From Prevotella sp. (lineage in GTDB: Bacteria > Bacteroidota > Bacteroidia > Bacteroidales > Bacteroidaceae), in NCBI GenBank assembly GCA_017619755.1, contig JAFZRU010000016.1, positions 83,971-147,970 of the forward strand: a DNA stretch of 64,000 bases. Reading direction: 5' to 3'. The stretch's first letter is position 1; every line of letters starts with the position of its first letter. Below are positions 46,087-53,958 of the stretch, in pieces. Under the pieces are notes generated by a model, which was not told the origin of the DNA, ran no database searches, and saw nothing but the letters and a program-made list of their open reading frames with translations. A program made the translations under genes and the position numbers.

Positions 46087-46129
46087 CAAAGATAATGAAT
46101 TTTTGGGCAAGGTGATTACAATATAATCA
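46087..46129 (-). promoter_or_regulatory. Head operon promoter with dyad operator
   Basis: On the minus strand a TATCTTTG box (46087-46094) lies 25 nt ahead of the scaffold gene. No -33 TTTG is seen; instead TGATTA-N5-TAATCA (46113-46129) covers that place. A closely related dyad occupies the same place in the terminase promoter. This suggests a phage regulator of late genes. Confidence 0.65.
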
Positions 46130-46233
46130 TAAATTTCGTTAATTTTGCGGAAAATTAGCGTAGAACTTATCTTATGCAAAGAGGCGGATAAAATACAATA
46201 AATTTGCAAGAATGTTGAAAAACTGCTAAAATG

Positions 46234-46265
46234 TTTGCAACTTACATTTCTTTTTACTATCTTTG
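46234..46265 (+). promoter_or_regulatory. Promoter of the SDH protease cassette
   Basis: TTTG (46234-46237) and TATCTTTG (46258-46265) are 20 nt apart, a full Bacteroidota promoter, 27 nt before the ATG at 46293. The cassette can thus be transcribed on its own in the lysogen. Confidence 0.8.
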
Positions 46266-46292
46266 CAACAAATTAAATAATCCCTTCTTTTT

Positions 46293-47153
46293 ATGACCAA
46301 TCCTATTGATAAAGCAGTGAAAGATATGCTTGATAAGGCTCTTCAAGATTTAGAGAAAATCTTGGAAAGCGATGTGTTATGTTATTATGGTTCCATTGTC
46401 AATGGGAATGAGAATTTGATATTGCAAATCATCGAAGAACTTGCCGAAAACCCAAATAAGAAAGACCAATTGGCTGTACTCCTCACAACAAATGGAGGGA
46501 GCGCAATGGCCGTTGAAAGATATGTCAACATCATAAGGAAGCATTATGAGAAGGTCATCTTTATAGTTCCTGATTACGCCTATTCTGCCGGAACAATCTT
46601 TTGTATGAGTGGCGATGAAATATGGATGGACTACTTCTCTGTTCTCGGGCCAATAGACCCCCAAGTCCCCAATAAAGAAGGCCGTTTCGTTCCCGCATTA
46701 GGTTATTTGGATAAAGTCAACGAACTGATTTCAAAAGCGAAAAAAGGAACGATTACGCAAGCGGAATTCTTGATACTTAAGGATTTTGATTTAGCCGAAT
46801 TAAGGCAATATGAACAAGCTAAGGAATTGACAATTTCTTTATTGCAAAATTGGCTTGTGAAATATAAATTTAAAAATTGGAACACTCATAGTTCTGATGG
46901 AAGGCCTGTTACCACGGAAGACAAAAAGGAACGGGCTAAAAACATAGCAGATAAACTGGGGGACAATAACATTTGGAAATCGCATGGCAGACCAATCAAT
47001 ATAGAAGAATTGGAAACTTTAAAACTCCAGATAAAAGATTTCAGCGATTTAACGGAAGAAAGAAAAGCAATACGAAGGTACCACAATCTCTTACAAGAGT
47101 TTGAAAGAAAATATAAGACGCCGCTAATCATTCACACTAAATATTTTTTATAA
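46293..47153 (+). CDS. SDH-family Clp-fold serine protease
   Basis: The 286-residue protein matches the SDH_sah/ClpP-crotonase fold group. AVLLTTNGGSAMAVERYVNI forms the oxyanion region, and VPDYAYSAGTIFCMSGDEIW holds the predicted nucleophile Ser98. WMDYFSVLGPIDPQVP follows, the strongly conserved family signature. A charged helical C-terminal third may bind a partner. It has no signal peptide or membrane segment. It is in AT-rich DNA on the strand opposite to the late genes, with its own promoter. It may serve phage exclusion or regulation. Confidence 0.8.
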   Translation: MTNPIDKAVKDMLDKALQDLEKILESDVLCYYGSIVNGNENLILQIIEELAENPNKKDQLAVLLTTNGGSAMAVERYVNIIRKHYEKVIFIVPDYAYSAGTIFCMSGDEIWMDYFSVLGPIDPQVPNKEGRFVPALGYLDKVNELISKAKKGTITQAEFLILKDFDLAELRQYEQAKELTISLLQNWLVKYKFKNWNTHSSDGRPVTTEDKKERAKNIADKLGDNNIWKSHGRPINIEELETLKLQIKDFSDLTEERKAIRRYHNLLQEFERKYKTPLIIHTKYFL

Positions 47154-47156
47154 ATT

Positions 47157-47345
47157 ATGGGCAATACAGAAGAAGCATTACTTAAAATAATCAATGAGGG
47201 GGATTCTATTTGCAATAACAAAGAGCAATTAGAGTCGTTCGAAAGTGCCATTAATGAGTTCAACACTTTGGTCAACTTAGGCTACGCCAAATCCCGTGGC
47301 TACAGCCTACAAACCATTGAGGAATTTTATACATTGCAAAAATAA
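47157..47345 (+). CDS. Small protein co-transcribed with the SDH protease
   Basis: The 62-residue acidic, helical protein (MGNTEEALLKIINEGDSICN at the start) begins 3 nt after the protease stop. Tight linkage suggests a partner such as an adaptor, inhibitor or sensor. I recognise no family. Confidence 0.7.
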   Translation: MGNTEEALLKIINEGDSICNNKEQLESFESAINEFNTLVNLGYAKSRGYSLQTIEEFYTLQK

Positions 47346-47405
47346 CTTGAATTGCGCGATTGATATATTATTTTATTTGGATACCTCAGCTAACAATTGA
47401 CATCT

Positions 47406-47711
47406 ATGGCTAAGAAGAAACAATACAAGCGAATCGAGGACATGACCAAGGAGGAATGGAGGGCAAGAATTGACGAAGTCGCCAAAAATATGGGTTGGGA
47501 CGACACAATAAAAACCCAAAAAAAACCTGACCCACGCTTCACCGAAAGGCGTGAGGGAACTACACCGCTTGGCGGTGATTATAGCATAGCCTATTTCTAC
47601 GATGCCGACCACAAACCTTGCGAGAAGGCGAAAGCCAAGTTCGTGAACATCGTCATCTATGACAAGGATGGGAGGCGCATAAATGAGGTCTATGGGAATT
47701 TGGGCTTATAA
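47406..47711 (+). CDS. Small basic protein overlapping the MuF-toxin gene end
   Basis: The 101-residue protein starts at ATG 47406 (MAKKKQYKRIEDMTKEEWRA); an ATG 9 nt earlier is possible. The C-terminal half is strand-rich (GGDYSIAYFYDADHKPCEKA, FVNIVIYDKDGRRINEVYGN). Its last 22 nt overlap, tail to tail, the end of the MuF-metallopeptidase gene. It sits in the same AT-rich block. It could be a phage accessory protein or a partner or immunity protein for the toxin domain; sequence alone does not tell. Confidence 0.7.
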   Translation: MAKKKQYKRIEDMTKEEWRARIDEVAKNMGWDDTIKTQKKPDPRFTERREGTTPLGGDYSIAYFYDADHKPCEKAKAKFVNIVIYDKDGRRINEVYGNLGL

Positions 47712-49687
47712 CCTGATAGTTGCTGCGCCATCTTTCTGATGTACGCTGCACGATTGGGGTAATTTTTTTTGAAATCCCCATGATTATGAATATATTCTTT
47801 CATGCACTCTGCGAAGTCTTCTGAGTCATTTGTTTTCGCATAATCGGAAACACGCCTTCCTTTTTCGACATTTTTGTTGTGCTCATCATCGGCGACAACA
47901 GCTTCTTGCCATTCTTTGGATGAAGAATATCTATGTTTTTCACCATCCAATATATGTCCTGCCTCATGTGCCATAAGTTTGCTAAACTCTTCTTTGTTTT
48001 TAGGATTCATATAGAACGTTGTATTGCCTCCATCCGTTGCTGCTGCCGTGAAGCCCGGTATATTATATTCTATCGCCCAATATTCGTTGGTTGGGCAAGG
48101 TATATCAAAAAATGACACCCTTTCGATTCCTTGTTTAATATATGGAGGGAATCCATTTATTGCCTCGCTTGCAGTGACTGCGCTGAAAGCATTACTTTTC
48201 ATTATGCCTATTGGATAGGCAAACTCCTTCCCGTATTTGTCACGGTACACCAACAAGTCAAGCCTTTTTTCATCAACGTTAACCAATTTGCCGTTAGTTG
48301 TTTTCAAGGTTTGTTTTGGCTGTATTAATTTGTTATATTCAGTTCCTACAAAATCCATTTCATAGTCAACGACACCCCATTTAGCCAGTTCTTGTTTTGA
48401 CAAGCTCGCAGCCCTCTCTTTTATTTGTTTAACAATCAACGTCTTCCCCATATCAGTTGCCGCATATTGGTACTGGAACATCAAGTCCGTAATAATCTTG
48501 TCTTTCCTTCCGTATTTCGCAGCGTACAAGTCGAATTGCTGGTGGGCTGCCAATTCTGCAAACTTGGTGCTCGGATATGCTTCATTCACGATTGTAGCAA
48601 CATAATCGGTGTTGTCTGCGACAAAATACGGTAGCGTGTTCGCATATTTTATTCTTGATGAGTTTGTTTTAGCCCAGTCCTTGAACCCCTCCGGCACGTC
48701 CTTGACCGCGTTCACGCTGTCGCCCGTCACCGGCTCGCCGTCGAGGATGCGCTGCGTGTCGGCCTCCATCTCCTCATCCGTCTTCAGGACCGACGTGGCA
48801 TAACAGCGGCAGTGGGGATGCCACCCCGTGAACTTGAAGTCCTTCGGGTACTTCCCCGCCAGCTGGTCGCAGATGTCGGTGAAGCGGTGGGGCTTGCCGT
48901 CGCGACCCTTGCAGGTGTGGTTGCCCGAGAGGTGCACCTCTATCCCCACCACGAAGTCGAGCTGCTGCCATCGCTCGTGGTCGGCGGTGTGGTACGCCGT
49001 GTTCACCTCCGTCACAGCCAGACGCCTCGCGTTCCTGTACGAGGAGCGGTAGGTTCCCGTCCCTGGATGGTAGGCTGCGGCGTTCTTCGACAGCTGGAGG
49101 ACGCCGCGCTCGTCGCGCACGCGGCGGAAGAGCTTGTCGGGATGCTTGAGGTACTGTTGCAGGTCGCGGGCCATCGCCGCCGCCGGCTTGCCCTCGCGGA
49201 TGCCCACGTCTATGCCCATCGCCAACTCCGACCGCACCGTCTCCGTGGCCTTCCACAGGCGCTCCGACAACCCAAGGCCGCGCTCCTTCCGCTTCAGGAA
49301 CGCCTCGCAGCCCTTCTCGTTGCGGTCCATCCAGCGGCGGCGCAAAGCCTCCGGCATGTCGCCGGGCTTGGCATCCTCCGGAAGGCCGAGAACGCGGCGG
49401 ACAAGGTCGTCGTTCTTCTCCTCGGACAACAGCCACTCGCCGGCAACGCCCTCGGCAACCACCACCTCCATCTGCTCGCGGAGCCACGACAGCAGCGCGT
49501 CCATACGCTCCTTCGCCTGAGGGTAGTCCTCGAAGTCGAAAGGCTTCTCGCCGTCGGCCCCAAGGCGCACGGCCATGGCTCCGATGGCAGCGGCGTCCTC
49601 GGCGGCGGCGTCGTAGAGGCGCTCCACCATCCGGGCGATGGCGGCCAGCCTCTGCAAGTGTCTCCTGTCGTGCTCGTTCAAGGCCAT
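47690..49687 (-). CDS. MuF minor head protein fused to HEAGH metallopeptidase toxin-like domain
   Basis: The 665-residue protein has a helical N-terminal region, then a MuF-type head domain (about 205-300) with NARRLAVTEVNTAYHTADHE and a closing HPHCRC. Residues 340-665 are different: they hold FSKLMAHEAGHILDGEKH with zinc motif HEAGH (574-578) and a downstream DSEDFAECMKEY (620-631), whose glutamate would be the third ligand, as in anthrax lethal factor-type peptidases. GC content falls at about 48667, where this half starts. MuF proteins are packaged in the head and can carry toxin tips. It is preceded by portal and terminase, the normal MuF slot. Confidence 0.85.
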   Translation of the reverse strand: MALNEHDRRHLQRLAAIARMVERLYDAAAEDAAAIGAMAVRLGADGEKPFDFEDYPQAKERMDALLSWLREQMEVVVAEGVAGEWLLSEEKNDDLVRRVLGLPEDAKPGDMPEALRRRWMDRNEKGCEAFLKRKERGLGLSERLWKATETVRSELAMGIDVGIREGKPAAAMARDLQQYLKHPDKLFRRVRDERGVLQLSKNAAAYHPGTGTYRSSYRNARRLAVTEVNTAYHTADHERWQQLDFVVGIEVHLSGNHTCKGRDGKPHRFTDICDQLAGKYPKDFKFTGWHPHCRCYATSVLKTDEEMEADTQRILDGEPVTGDSVNAVKDVPEGFKDWAKTNSSRIKYANTLPYFVADNTDYVATIVNEAYPSTKFAELAAHQQFDLYAAKYGRKDKIITDLMFQYQYAATDMGKTLIVKQIKERAASLSKQELAKWGVVDYEMDFVGTEYNKLIQPKQTLKTTNGKLVNVDEKRLDLLVYRDKYGKEFAYPIGIMKSNAFSAVTASEAINGFPPYIKQGIERVSFFDIPCPTNEYWAIEYNIPGFTAAATDGGNTTFYMNPKNKEEFSKLMAHEAGHILDGEKHRYSSSKEWQEAVVADDEHNKNVEKGRRVSDYAKTNDSEDFAECMKEYIHNHGDFKKNYPNRAAYIRKMAQQLSGYKPKFP

Positions 49688-49704
49688 TCCTCATTCCCCT
49701 TTAC

Positions 49705-51096
49705 TCACAACGCCGGGTTGATGGCGTCCATGGCATTCTCCTCGGCTATCTCGCGCAGCGTCTCGTCCACGTCCTCGCTCCAGCCAAGGCGGGCGATGCT
49801 CTCGCGCTGGCTCATGATGGGCTTGTTGCCGTTGGCCGTCACCAGGTTCTCTATCACGTCCTTGTCCTCCGTCACGCTGAACGGCGTCACCACGCTCTCC
49901 ACGGGCAGAGTGTCCACCGCCTCGCCTATGCCGGGGAAGGCAAGGCGAAGGAAGCGGCGCACCACGTTCACCTCGCGGTCGAAGAACTCCAGGAGCCGCC
50001 CGCTCTCGTCGCCCACCTTCAACTGCGCGTCGATGAACAACTGCTTGCGGCTCTCGCCGCTCATCGGGGTGGACTTCATGCTCTCGTATGACCAGTCGGG
50101 CAACTGCAACTGGGTGAAGAACGACTGCCGCAGCTCCGTCACGTGATACTTCAGGTTCTCCACGGCCTGGTCCCACGTCACGTAGCCCGCGCTGCTGCCC
50201 TTCGGGTACTGGAGGATGCTGCGGAACTCGACGTCCTGCGACTTCTCCCCGCCGTACCTTATCTCCTCGTCGGCATACACCACGAAGAGGGGCTTCGAGT
50301 TCTTGCGCAGGTAGTTGCCGTTCCTCGACAACGCCCACTCCATCTCATAGACGAGGCCGCTGGTGTGCTCCCAGATGGGCGTGGGGCGGTACATATAGGC
50401 GATGGGAATCTTCCCCACGGCGGTGAGGTCGTCCTCCTCCACCAACTCCCAGCCGCCGCCACGGTCCTCCCACTTGTAGTGGGCCTCCGAGGTGTAGGCG
50501 TCGAAGTACTTCACGTCCCTCGATCCCACACGGCGGGTGTAGCCTATCGACATCGCCACCATGTCGCCATACTCGTCGAAGAGCGGATAGAGGGCGTCGC
50601 CCTGCATCGGCGAGAAGTTGCGGCAGCGGAGCTTCAGGGGGCTGCTCGCACCGTAGTCGGCGTTCGGCTGCTCCACGGCGTACCACAGCGTGGCCACCTC
50701 GCAACCGGCGAAGAGCATGTTCAGCCGCTCCACGTTCACGCTGTCGATGCGGTTGCGCGTGAAGACGCGCTCCATCAGGCGCGCCGCCTCCTGCTGGGCT
50801 TCGTCCTCGGGGGAGTAGATGCGGCGCACGGGAGTGGAGCAGCACAGCTCCGACATGCGCCGGACGGCAAGCTGCTGGAGGTTGCAGGTGACACGCGTCA
50901 CGCGGTCCACATGGCCGCCCTCCACCACGTCGGGGTAGATGGCACGGTCCATCACGGGATGGAGCGAGGGGTCGTACTCCTTGCGGAGGCCGTGGGGGCC
51001 GTCCCACTCGGGAACGTTGACGGACTTCGCCTGCAAGTCCGCGATGATGTCGCGAGCCGGGCGCTCCAAGTTGATAATCTCTTTAATCGTACTCAT
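49705..51096 (-). CDS. Phage portal protein
   Basis: The 463-residue protein forms the DNA entry ring. It contains VTRVTCNLQQLAVRRMSELC, FSPMQGDALYPLFDEYGDMV and a C-terminal crown region (VTANGNKPIMSQRESIARLG), a pattern typical of SPP1-type portals of Bacteroidota phages. It lies between the large terminase and the MuF protein. Confidence 0.85.
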   Translation of the reverse strand: MSTIKEIINLERPARDIIADLQAKSVNVPEWDGPHGLRKEYDPSLHPVMDRAIYPDVVEGGHVDRVTRVTCNLQQLAVRRMSELCCSTPVRRIYSPEDEAQQEAARLMERVFTRNRIDSVNVERLNMLFAGCEVATLWYAVEQPNADYGASSPLKLRCRNFSPMQGDALYPLFDEYGDMVAMSIGYTRRVGSRDVKYFDAYTSEAHYKWEDRGGGWELVEEDDLTAVGKIPIAYMYRPTPIWEHTSGLVYEMEWALSRNGNYLRKNSKPLFVVYADEEIRYGGEKSQDVEFRSILQYPKGSSAGYVTWDQAVENLKYHVTELRQSFFTQLQLPDWSYESMKSTPMSGESRKQLFIDAQLKVGDESGRLLEFFDREVNVVRRFLRLAFPGIGEAVDTLPVESVVTPFSVTEDKDVIENLVTANGNKPIMSQRESIARLGWSEDVDETLREIAEENAMDAINPAL

Positions 51097-51130
51097 ATTA
51101 ATCTTTCATCTTTAATTTTTCATCTTTCAT

Positions 51131-52606
51131 CTAATACACCATCCCCGCCGTCCTCGCCTTGTCGATGGGCTTGAAGGGGTGGCTCAGGTGGTGGTCGATG
51201 GCGTAGCAAAGCACGTCCACGTACTCGTCGTGGGTCTTCGAGGGGAAGCCGCACACCTCGTCGATGAACGCCTCGTTCCAGGCTCCGTCCACGAGCACCA
51301 CGCGACCGCCCTCGATGGAGGGGGAGGCGGCGTAGAGGCGCGTCTCCTTGCCGTCCCTGGGACTCGGGGTGGCCACCACGTTCAGGCCGGTGGTCTCCTT
51401 CAACTGGTCGATCACCGACAGGCCGTTGGCCTTCGGCTCGATGCGGATGGTGGAGCGCGGCGTGTAGCCGTGCTGGCGGGCGTACTCGGGGATGAAGCGC
51501 AGCAGGTCGGGGAACTTCATGTTCACCTTCGCCGCGTGGGTGACGTAGAGGTCGCCGCCGAGCTTGCACGTGGCGATGATGCCGGAGGGGTCGTTGCTCG
51601 TCTTGTCCGTGTAGGCGGTGTCGAGGAAGAACACCACCGGCTCGGAGGAGCGCATCCTCTTGAAGTCGGAGAGGCTCACGCGGCGGAACCAGTCGCGCTT
51701 CACGATGTTGCCGCCCTCCACCGTGGGGCGCTGCTGGTACAACGCCGCGAACGTCCTCGGACTGCGCTGCTCCACGTCGAGAAGGCGTTCCAAGGAGTGG
51801 CGGGAGGGCCACAAGGCCTCGCCAACCACCCGGGGGTCTTCCGCGTTCTCCATAGGCGACGGTTCCGCCGTCGCTTCCTTGATGGCGGGGATGCTCACCA
51901 CCGTCCACTTCTCGGGCTCCGTCTCCAAGAGACGACCGGCAAGGTCGTCCTCGTGCCACCGCGTCATGATGAGGATCTGCTTCGACTCGTTGTGAAGGCG
52001 GGTGAGGAACACGTCGGTGTACCACTCCCACACCCTGTCGCGGTAGGTCTGTGAGTAGGCCTCCAAGGCGTCCTTCACGGGGTCGTCGATAATGCCGATG
52101 TCAACGGGGGTGCCGGTGAGGGAGCCGCCGACGCCGACCGCCTTGTAGAAGCCGCCAACGGAGGTCTCGAAGTAGTCGGCGTTGCGCACCAGGCCGCGGA
52201 CGTTCTTGCCGCCTATCTGGGAGCAGGGGAACACCTCGCGGTAGGCGTCGTCCTCCATCGTGCGCTGGATGGCGCGGGAGAACTGCTGGGCGAGGTCGGA
52301 GGAATACGAAGCGCCGGCAACCTTGCAGGAGGGGTTGGAGCCGAGAACCCACGCGGGGAACTTCCGGCTCACTATCTCGCTCTTGCCGTGCTGGGGAGGA
52401 ACGAACAGCATCAGGCGGCTCGTGCCGAGGGTGCCCTCCAGCAACTCCTGGCAGCGGCGGGCCACAAGGCGGTGGAACCACTGCATGTCGTAGTCGGGGG
52501 AGGAGTAGCAGAGGAAATGGGGGAACGAGCGCGAGGCCATCAGCCGGGCGCGCTCCTCCTCCAGGCGGAGAATGCGGCTGCGGAGGCGAACGTCCTTCCG
52601 GCTCAT
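51131..52606 (-). CDS. terL: Terminase large subunit
   Basis: The 491-residue packaging motor has a Walker A motif in FVPPQHGKSEIVSRKF (residues 69-84) and a Walker B motif GIIDDP (171-176). ILIMTRWHEDDLAGRLL follows, as in the TerL coupling region. The RNase H-like nuclease begins at VVFFLDTAYTDKTSNDPSG and includes VDGAWNEAFIDEVCGFPS near the end. It overlaps the small subunit gene by 4 nt. It carries one copy of the palindromic element, read as AEPSP. Confidence 0.95.
   Translation of the reverse strand: MSRKDVRLRSRILRLEEERARLMASRSFPHFLCYSSPDYDMQWFHRLVARRCQELLEGTLGTSRLMLFVPPQHGKSEIVSRKFPAWVLGSNPSCKVAGASYSSDLAQQFSRAIQRTMEDDAYREVFPCSQIGGKNVRGLVRNADYFETSVGGFYKAVGVGGSLTGTPVDIGIIDDPVKDALEAYSQTYRDRVWEWYTDVFLTRLHNESKQILIMTRWHEDDLAGRLLETEPEKWTVVSIPAIKEATAEPSPMENAEDPRVVGEALWPSRHSLERLLDVEQRSPRTFAALYQQRPTVEGGNIVKRDWFRRVSLSDFKRMRSSEPVVFFLDTAYTDKTSNDPSGIIATCKLGGDLYVTHAAKVNMKFPDLLRFIPEYARQHGYTPRSTIRIEPKANGLSVIDQLKETTGLNVVATPSPRDGKETRLYAASPSIEGGRVVLVDGAWNEAFIDEVCGFPSKTHDEYVDVLCYAIDHHLSHPFKPIDKARTAGMVY
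51846..51874. repeat. Palindromic 29-nt element, copy 1 (inside terL)
   Basis: A 19-nt hairpin (51856-51874; GCGACGG-TTCCG-CCGTCGC) with a conserved 10-nt TTCTCCATAG flank. It reads as AEPSPME in the terminase frame. Copies 2 and 3 differ by paired stem changes. Confidence 0.75.
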
Positions 52607-53019
52607 TCGCCTGCCTCCTTTCCCGAAGCCTTGGCGTCCATGCGGCGGAGGATGTCGAGCTCTGCGTCTATCTCCTCTATCGTGCGCGTCGTGAGCGTGG
52701 TCTCGGACTTCACGCGAAGCTCGTACAACCCAAGCAGGTCGTAGATGGCGCAGATAGCCTTCACGTTCCCGCCGAGCCCCTTCTTGATCAGCGCCGTGTC
52801 AAGGGCCTCACCGACGCTGACGGGCTTGCCGGTGATCTCCGACACAAGCACGCCGCCCTCGCCGTCGGGGCAGGGCAGCTCCAGAAGCATCCTCATGCGC
52901 TCGCGGCTGTCACGCTTGTCACGACGGGCGCGACCGCTGGCGATGCCGCCCCTACGGGTAATTTCTCGGAGTTCGCTCGGAGTTCGTTGCTCGTTTCGGA
53001 TAAGATTCTCGTCGTTCAT
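52603..53019 (-). CDS. terS: Terminase small subunit-like protein
   Basis: The 138-residue protein starts at 53019 (MNDENLIRNEQRTPSELREI) and overlaps terL by 4 nt. ITRRGGIASGRARRDKRDSR is a basic DNA-binding region, and helices follow (GEALDTALIKKGLGGNVKAI). A further start 21 nt upstream is possible. It should recognise the packaging site. The family is inferred from order and pattern. Confidence 0.75.
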   Translation of the reverse strand: MNDENLIRNEQRTPSELREITRRGGIASGRARRDKRDSRERMRMLLELPCPDGEGGVLVSEITGKPVSVGEALDTALIKKGLGGNVKAICAIYDLLGLYELRVKSETTLTTRTIEEIDAELDILRRMDAKASGKEAGE

Positions 53020-53042
53020 GGCGATGGATAGTTTGTCCACCG

Positions 53043-53108
53043 CAAAGATAAAGAAAAGTGATTATAATGCAATCATTTAAAGCCTAAAAATGCTTAAAAT
53101 GTAATCAC
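53043..53108 (-). promoter_or_regulatory. Packaging operon promoter with dyad operator
   Basis: TATCTTTG on the minus strand (53043-53050) lies 23 nt before terS. Upstream, TGATT-N7-AATCA (53059-53075) replaces the -33 box. A further half site GTGATTAC is at 53108-53101. The head operon promoter has the same dyad. Confidence 0.65.
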
Positions 53109-53124
53109 TTTGCCACTTTTACGC

Positions 53125-53151
53125 AAAAAACCCCGACCGTAATGGCCGGGG
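53125..53151 (-). terminator. Terminator of hicAB copy 2
   Basis: On the minus strand CCCCGGCC and GGTCGGGG form an 8-bp stem (53131-53151) followed by TTTTTT. It separates the hicAB operon from the terminase promoter. Confidence 0.85.
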
Positions 53152-53184
53152 AGCCGCTGAAAGCGAAGTCGTCAAACAATAAAG

Positions 53185-53601
53185 CTAAACAACGGTCAAT
53201 AGTTCACGCCCTATCTTGTGGATGCCGTCCACGATGCGCTGCCGCTGCTGCGGACGTGGCCGCTTGATCCCGTTGGCGTAATGCGACAACAGGCGCTGGT
53301 TGATGCCCGACGCACGGCTGATGGAGACAAGGGGAACGAGGTCGCTGTACGCCTGGAGAAGGCTTGCCACGTCAGTGTATTGATACACGAACTCGTATTC
53401 ACCCGAAAGCCACCAGGAGGGAACATCCTCCCCGTCCTCACGCATGCCTTCAAAATGAAAATCGAGGGCTTCCTGCGCCTCCTTCCGAAGCTCGCGAAAA
53501 CTGCCCGCCGTGAACACCACAGCGCCGGGAACATTGTCGCCAAGTGATGCGGAGAAATTCTTGCCGCACCAGGACACGTTTACGATGATTTGTTCTTTCA
53601 T
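53185..53601 (-). CDS. hicB: HicB-family antitoxin, copy 2
   Basis: The 138-residue protein has a HicB-type N-terminal fold (VNVSWCGKNFSASLGDNVPG, then AQEALDFHFEGMREDGEDVP) and a C-terminal helix-turn-helix (ISRASGINQRLLSHYANGIK). It follows hicA copy 2 by 59 nt. It is clearly different in sequence from copy 1, so the two pairs are not a recent duplication. Confidence 0.85.
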   Translation of the reverse strand: MKEQIIVNVSWCGKNFSASLGDNVPGAVVFTAGSFRELRKEAQEALDFHFEGMREDGEDVPSWWLSGEYEFVYQYTDVASLLQAYSDLVPLVSISRASGINQRLLSHYANGIKRPRPQQRQRIVDGIHKIGRELLTVV

Positions 53602-53660
53602 ATTTTCTTAGGTTTGTATGGATGTTTGTTGTTTGTGTCTTGTGAATGATGGGATGGGAG

Positions 53661-53861
53661 TCACTTCCACTCCCACCCTGCTTGATTGAAAATGCTCCTC
53701 AGGTCGTTCTTGTGGACGTCGTCGCTTGGCTTTCCATTGACTGTAACACGTCCTTTCTTCGTCGGATGCTTGAATTGCCTGTGGCTGCCACTCGTGTGCT
53801 TGGCTTTCAGCTGATACCAACCGTCTTCGGCAAGCATCTTCAAAATCTCTTTTACCTTCAT
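53661..53861 (-). CDS. hicA: HicA-family mRNA interferase toxin, copy 2
   Basis: The 66-residue protein (start MKVKEILKMLAEDGWYQLKA) has the active histidine in TSGSHRQFKHP and the closing DLRSIFNQAGWEW. The usual PKGTL motif near the end is replaced by HKNDL. It would be a translation-blocking RNase neutralised by the next gene. The promoter box is at 53899-53906. Confidence 0.88.
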   Translation of the reverse strand: MKVKEILKMLAEDGWYQLKAKHTSGSHRQFKHPTKKGRVTVNGKPSDDVHKNDLRSIFNQAGWEWK

Positions 53862-53891
53862 TGTTCTCATTGTTGTATTGCTTGATTGTTT

Positions 53892-53909
53892 GACAACGCA
53901 AAGGTAGTG
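53892..53909 (-). promoter_or_regulatory. Promoter of hicAB copy 2
   Basis: On the minus strand TACCTTTG lies about 35 nt ahead of hicA. The 18-nt segment ACTACCTTTGCGTTGTCA matches that of hicAB copy 1 at all but one base. Confidence 0.65.
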
Positions 53910-53958
53910 AAAATAATACTTTTATCCAAATTTTCCGACACTTTTTTTTCAAAAATTC

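Noticed and set aside
43459-46095. Plus-strand frame of 878 residues opposite the head genes, and similar long frames at 56068-58638 and 60459-62429
   Set aside because: They are antisense shadows in GC-rich DNA, rich in V, G, H and L, with no domain motifs; the minus-strand genes are clearly the coding ones.
47690-49687. A Mu-like transposable phage, suggested by the MuF protein
   Set aside because: No transposase A or B genes are seen, and a tyrosine integrase beside a tRNA is present. MuF proteins occur in many non-Mu phages.
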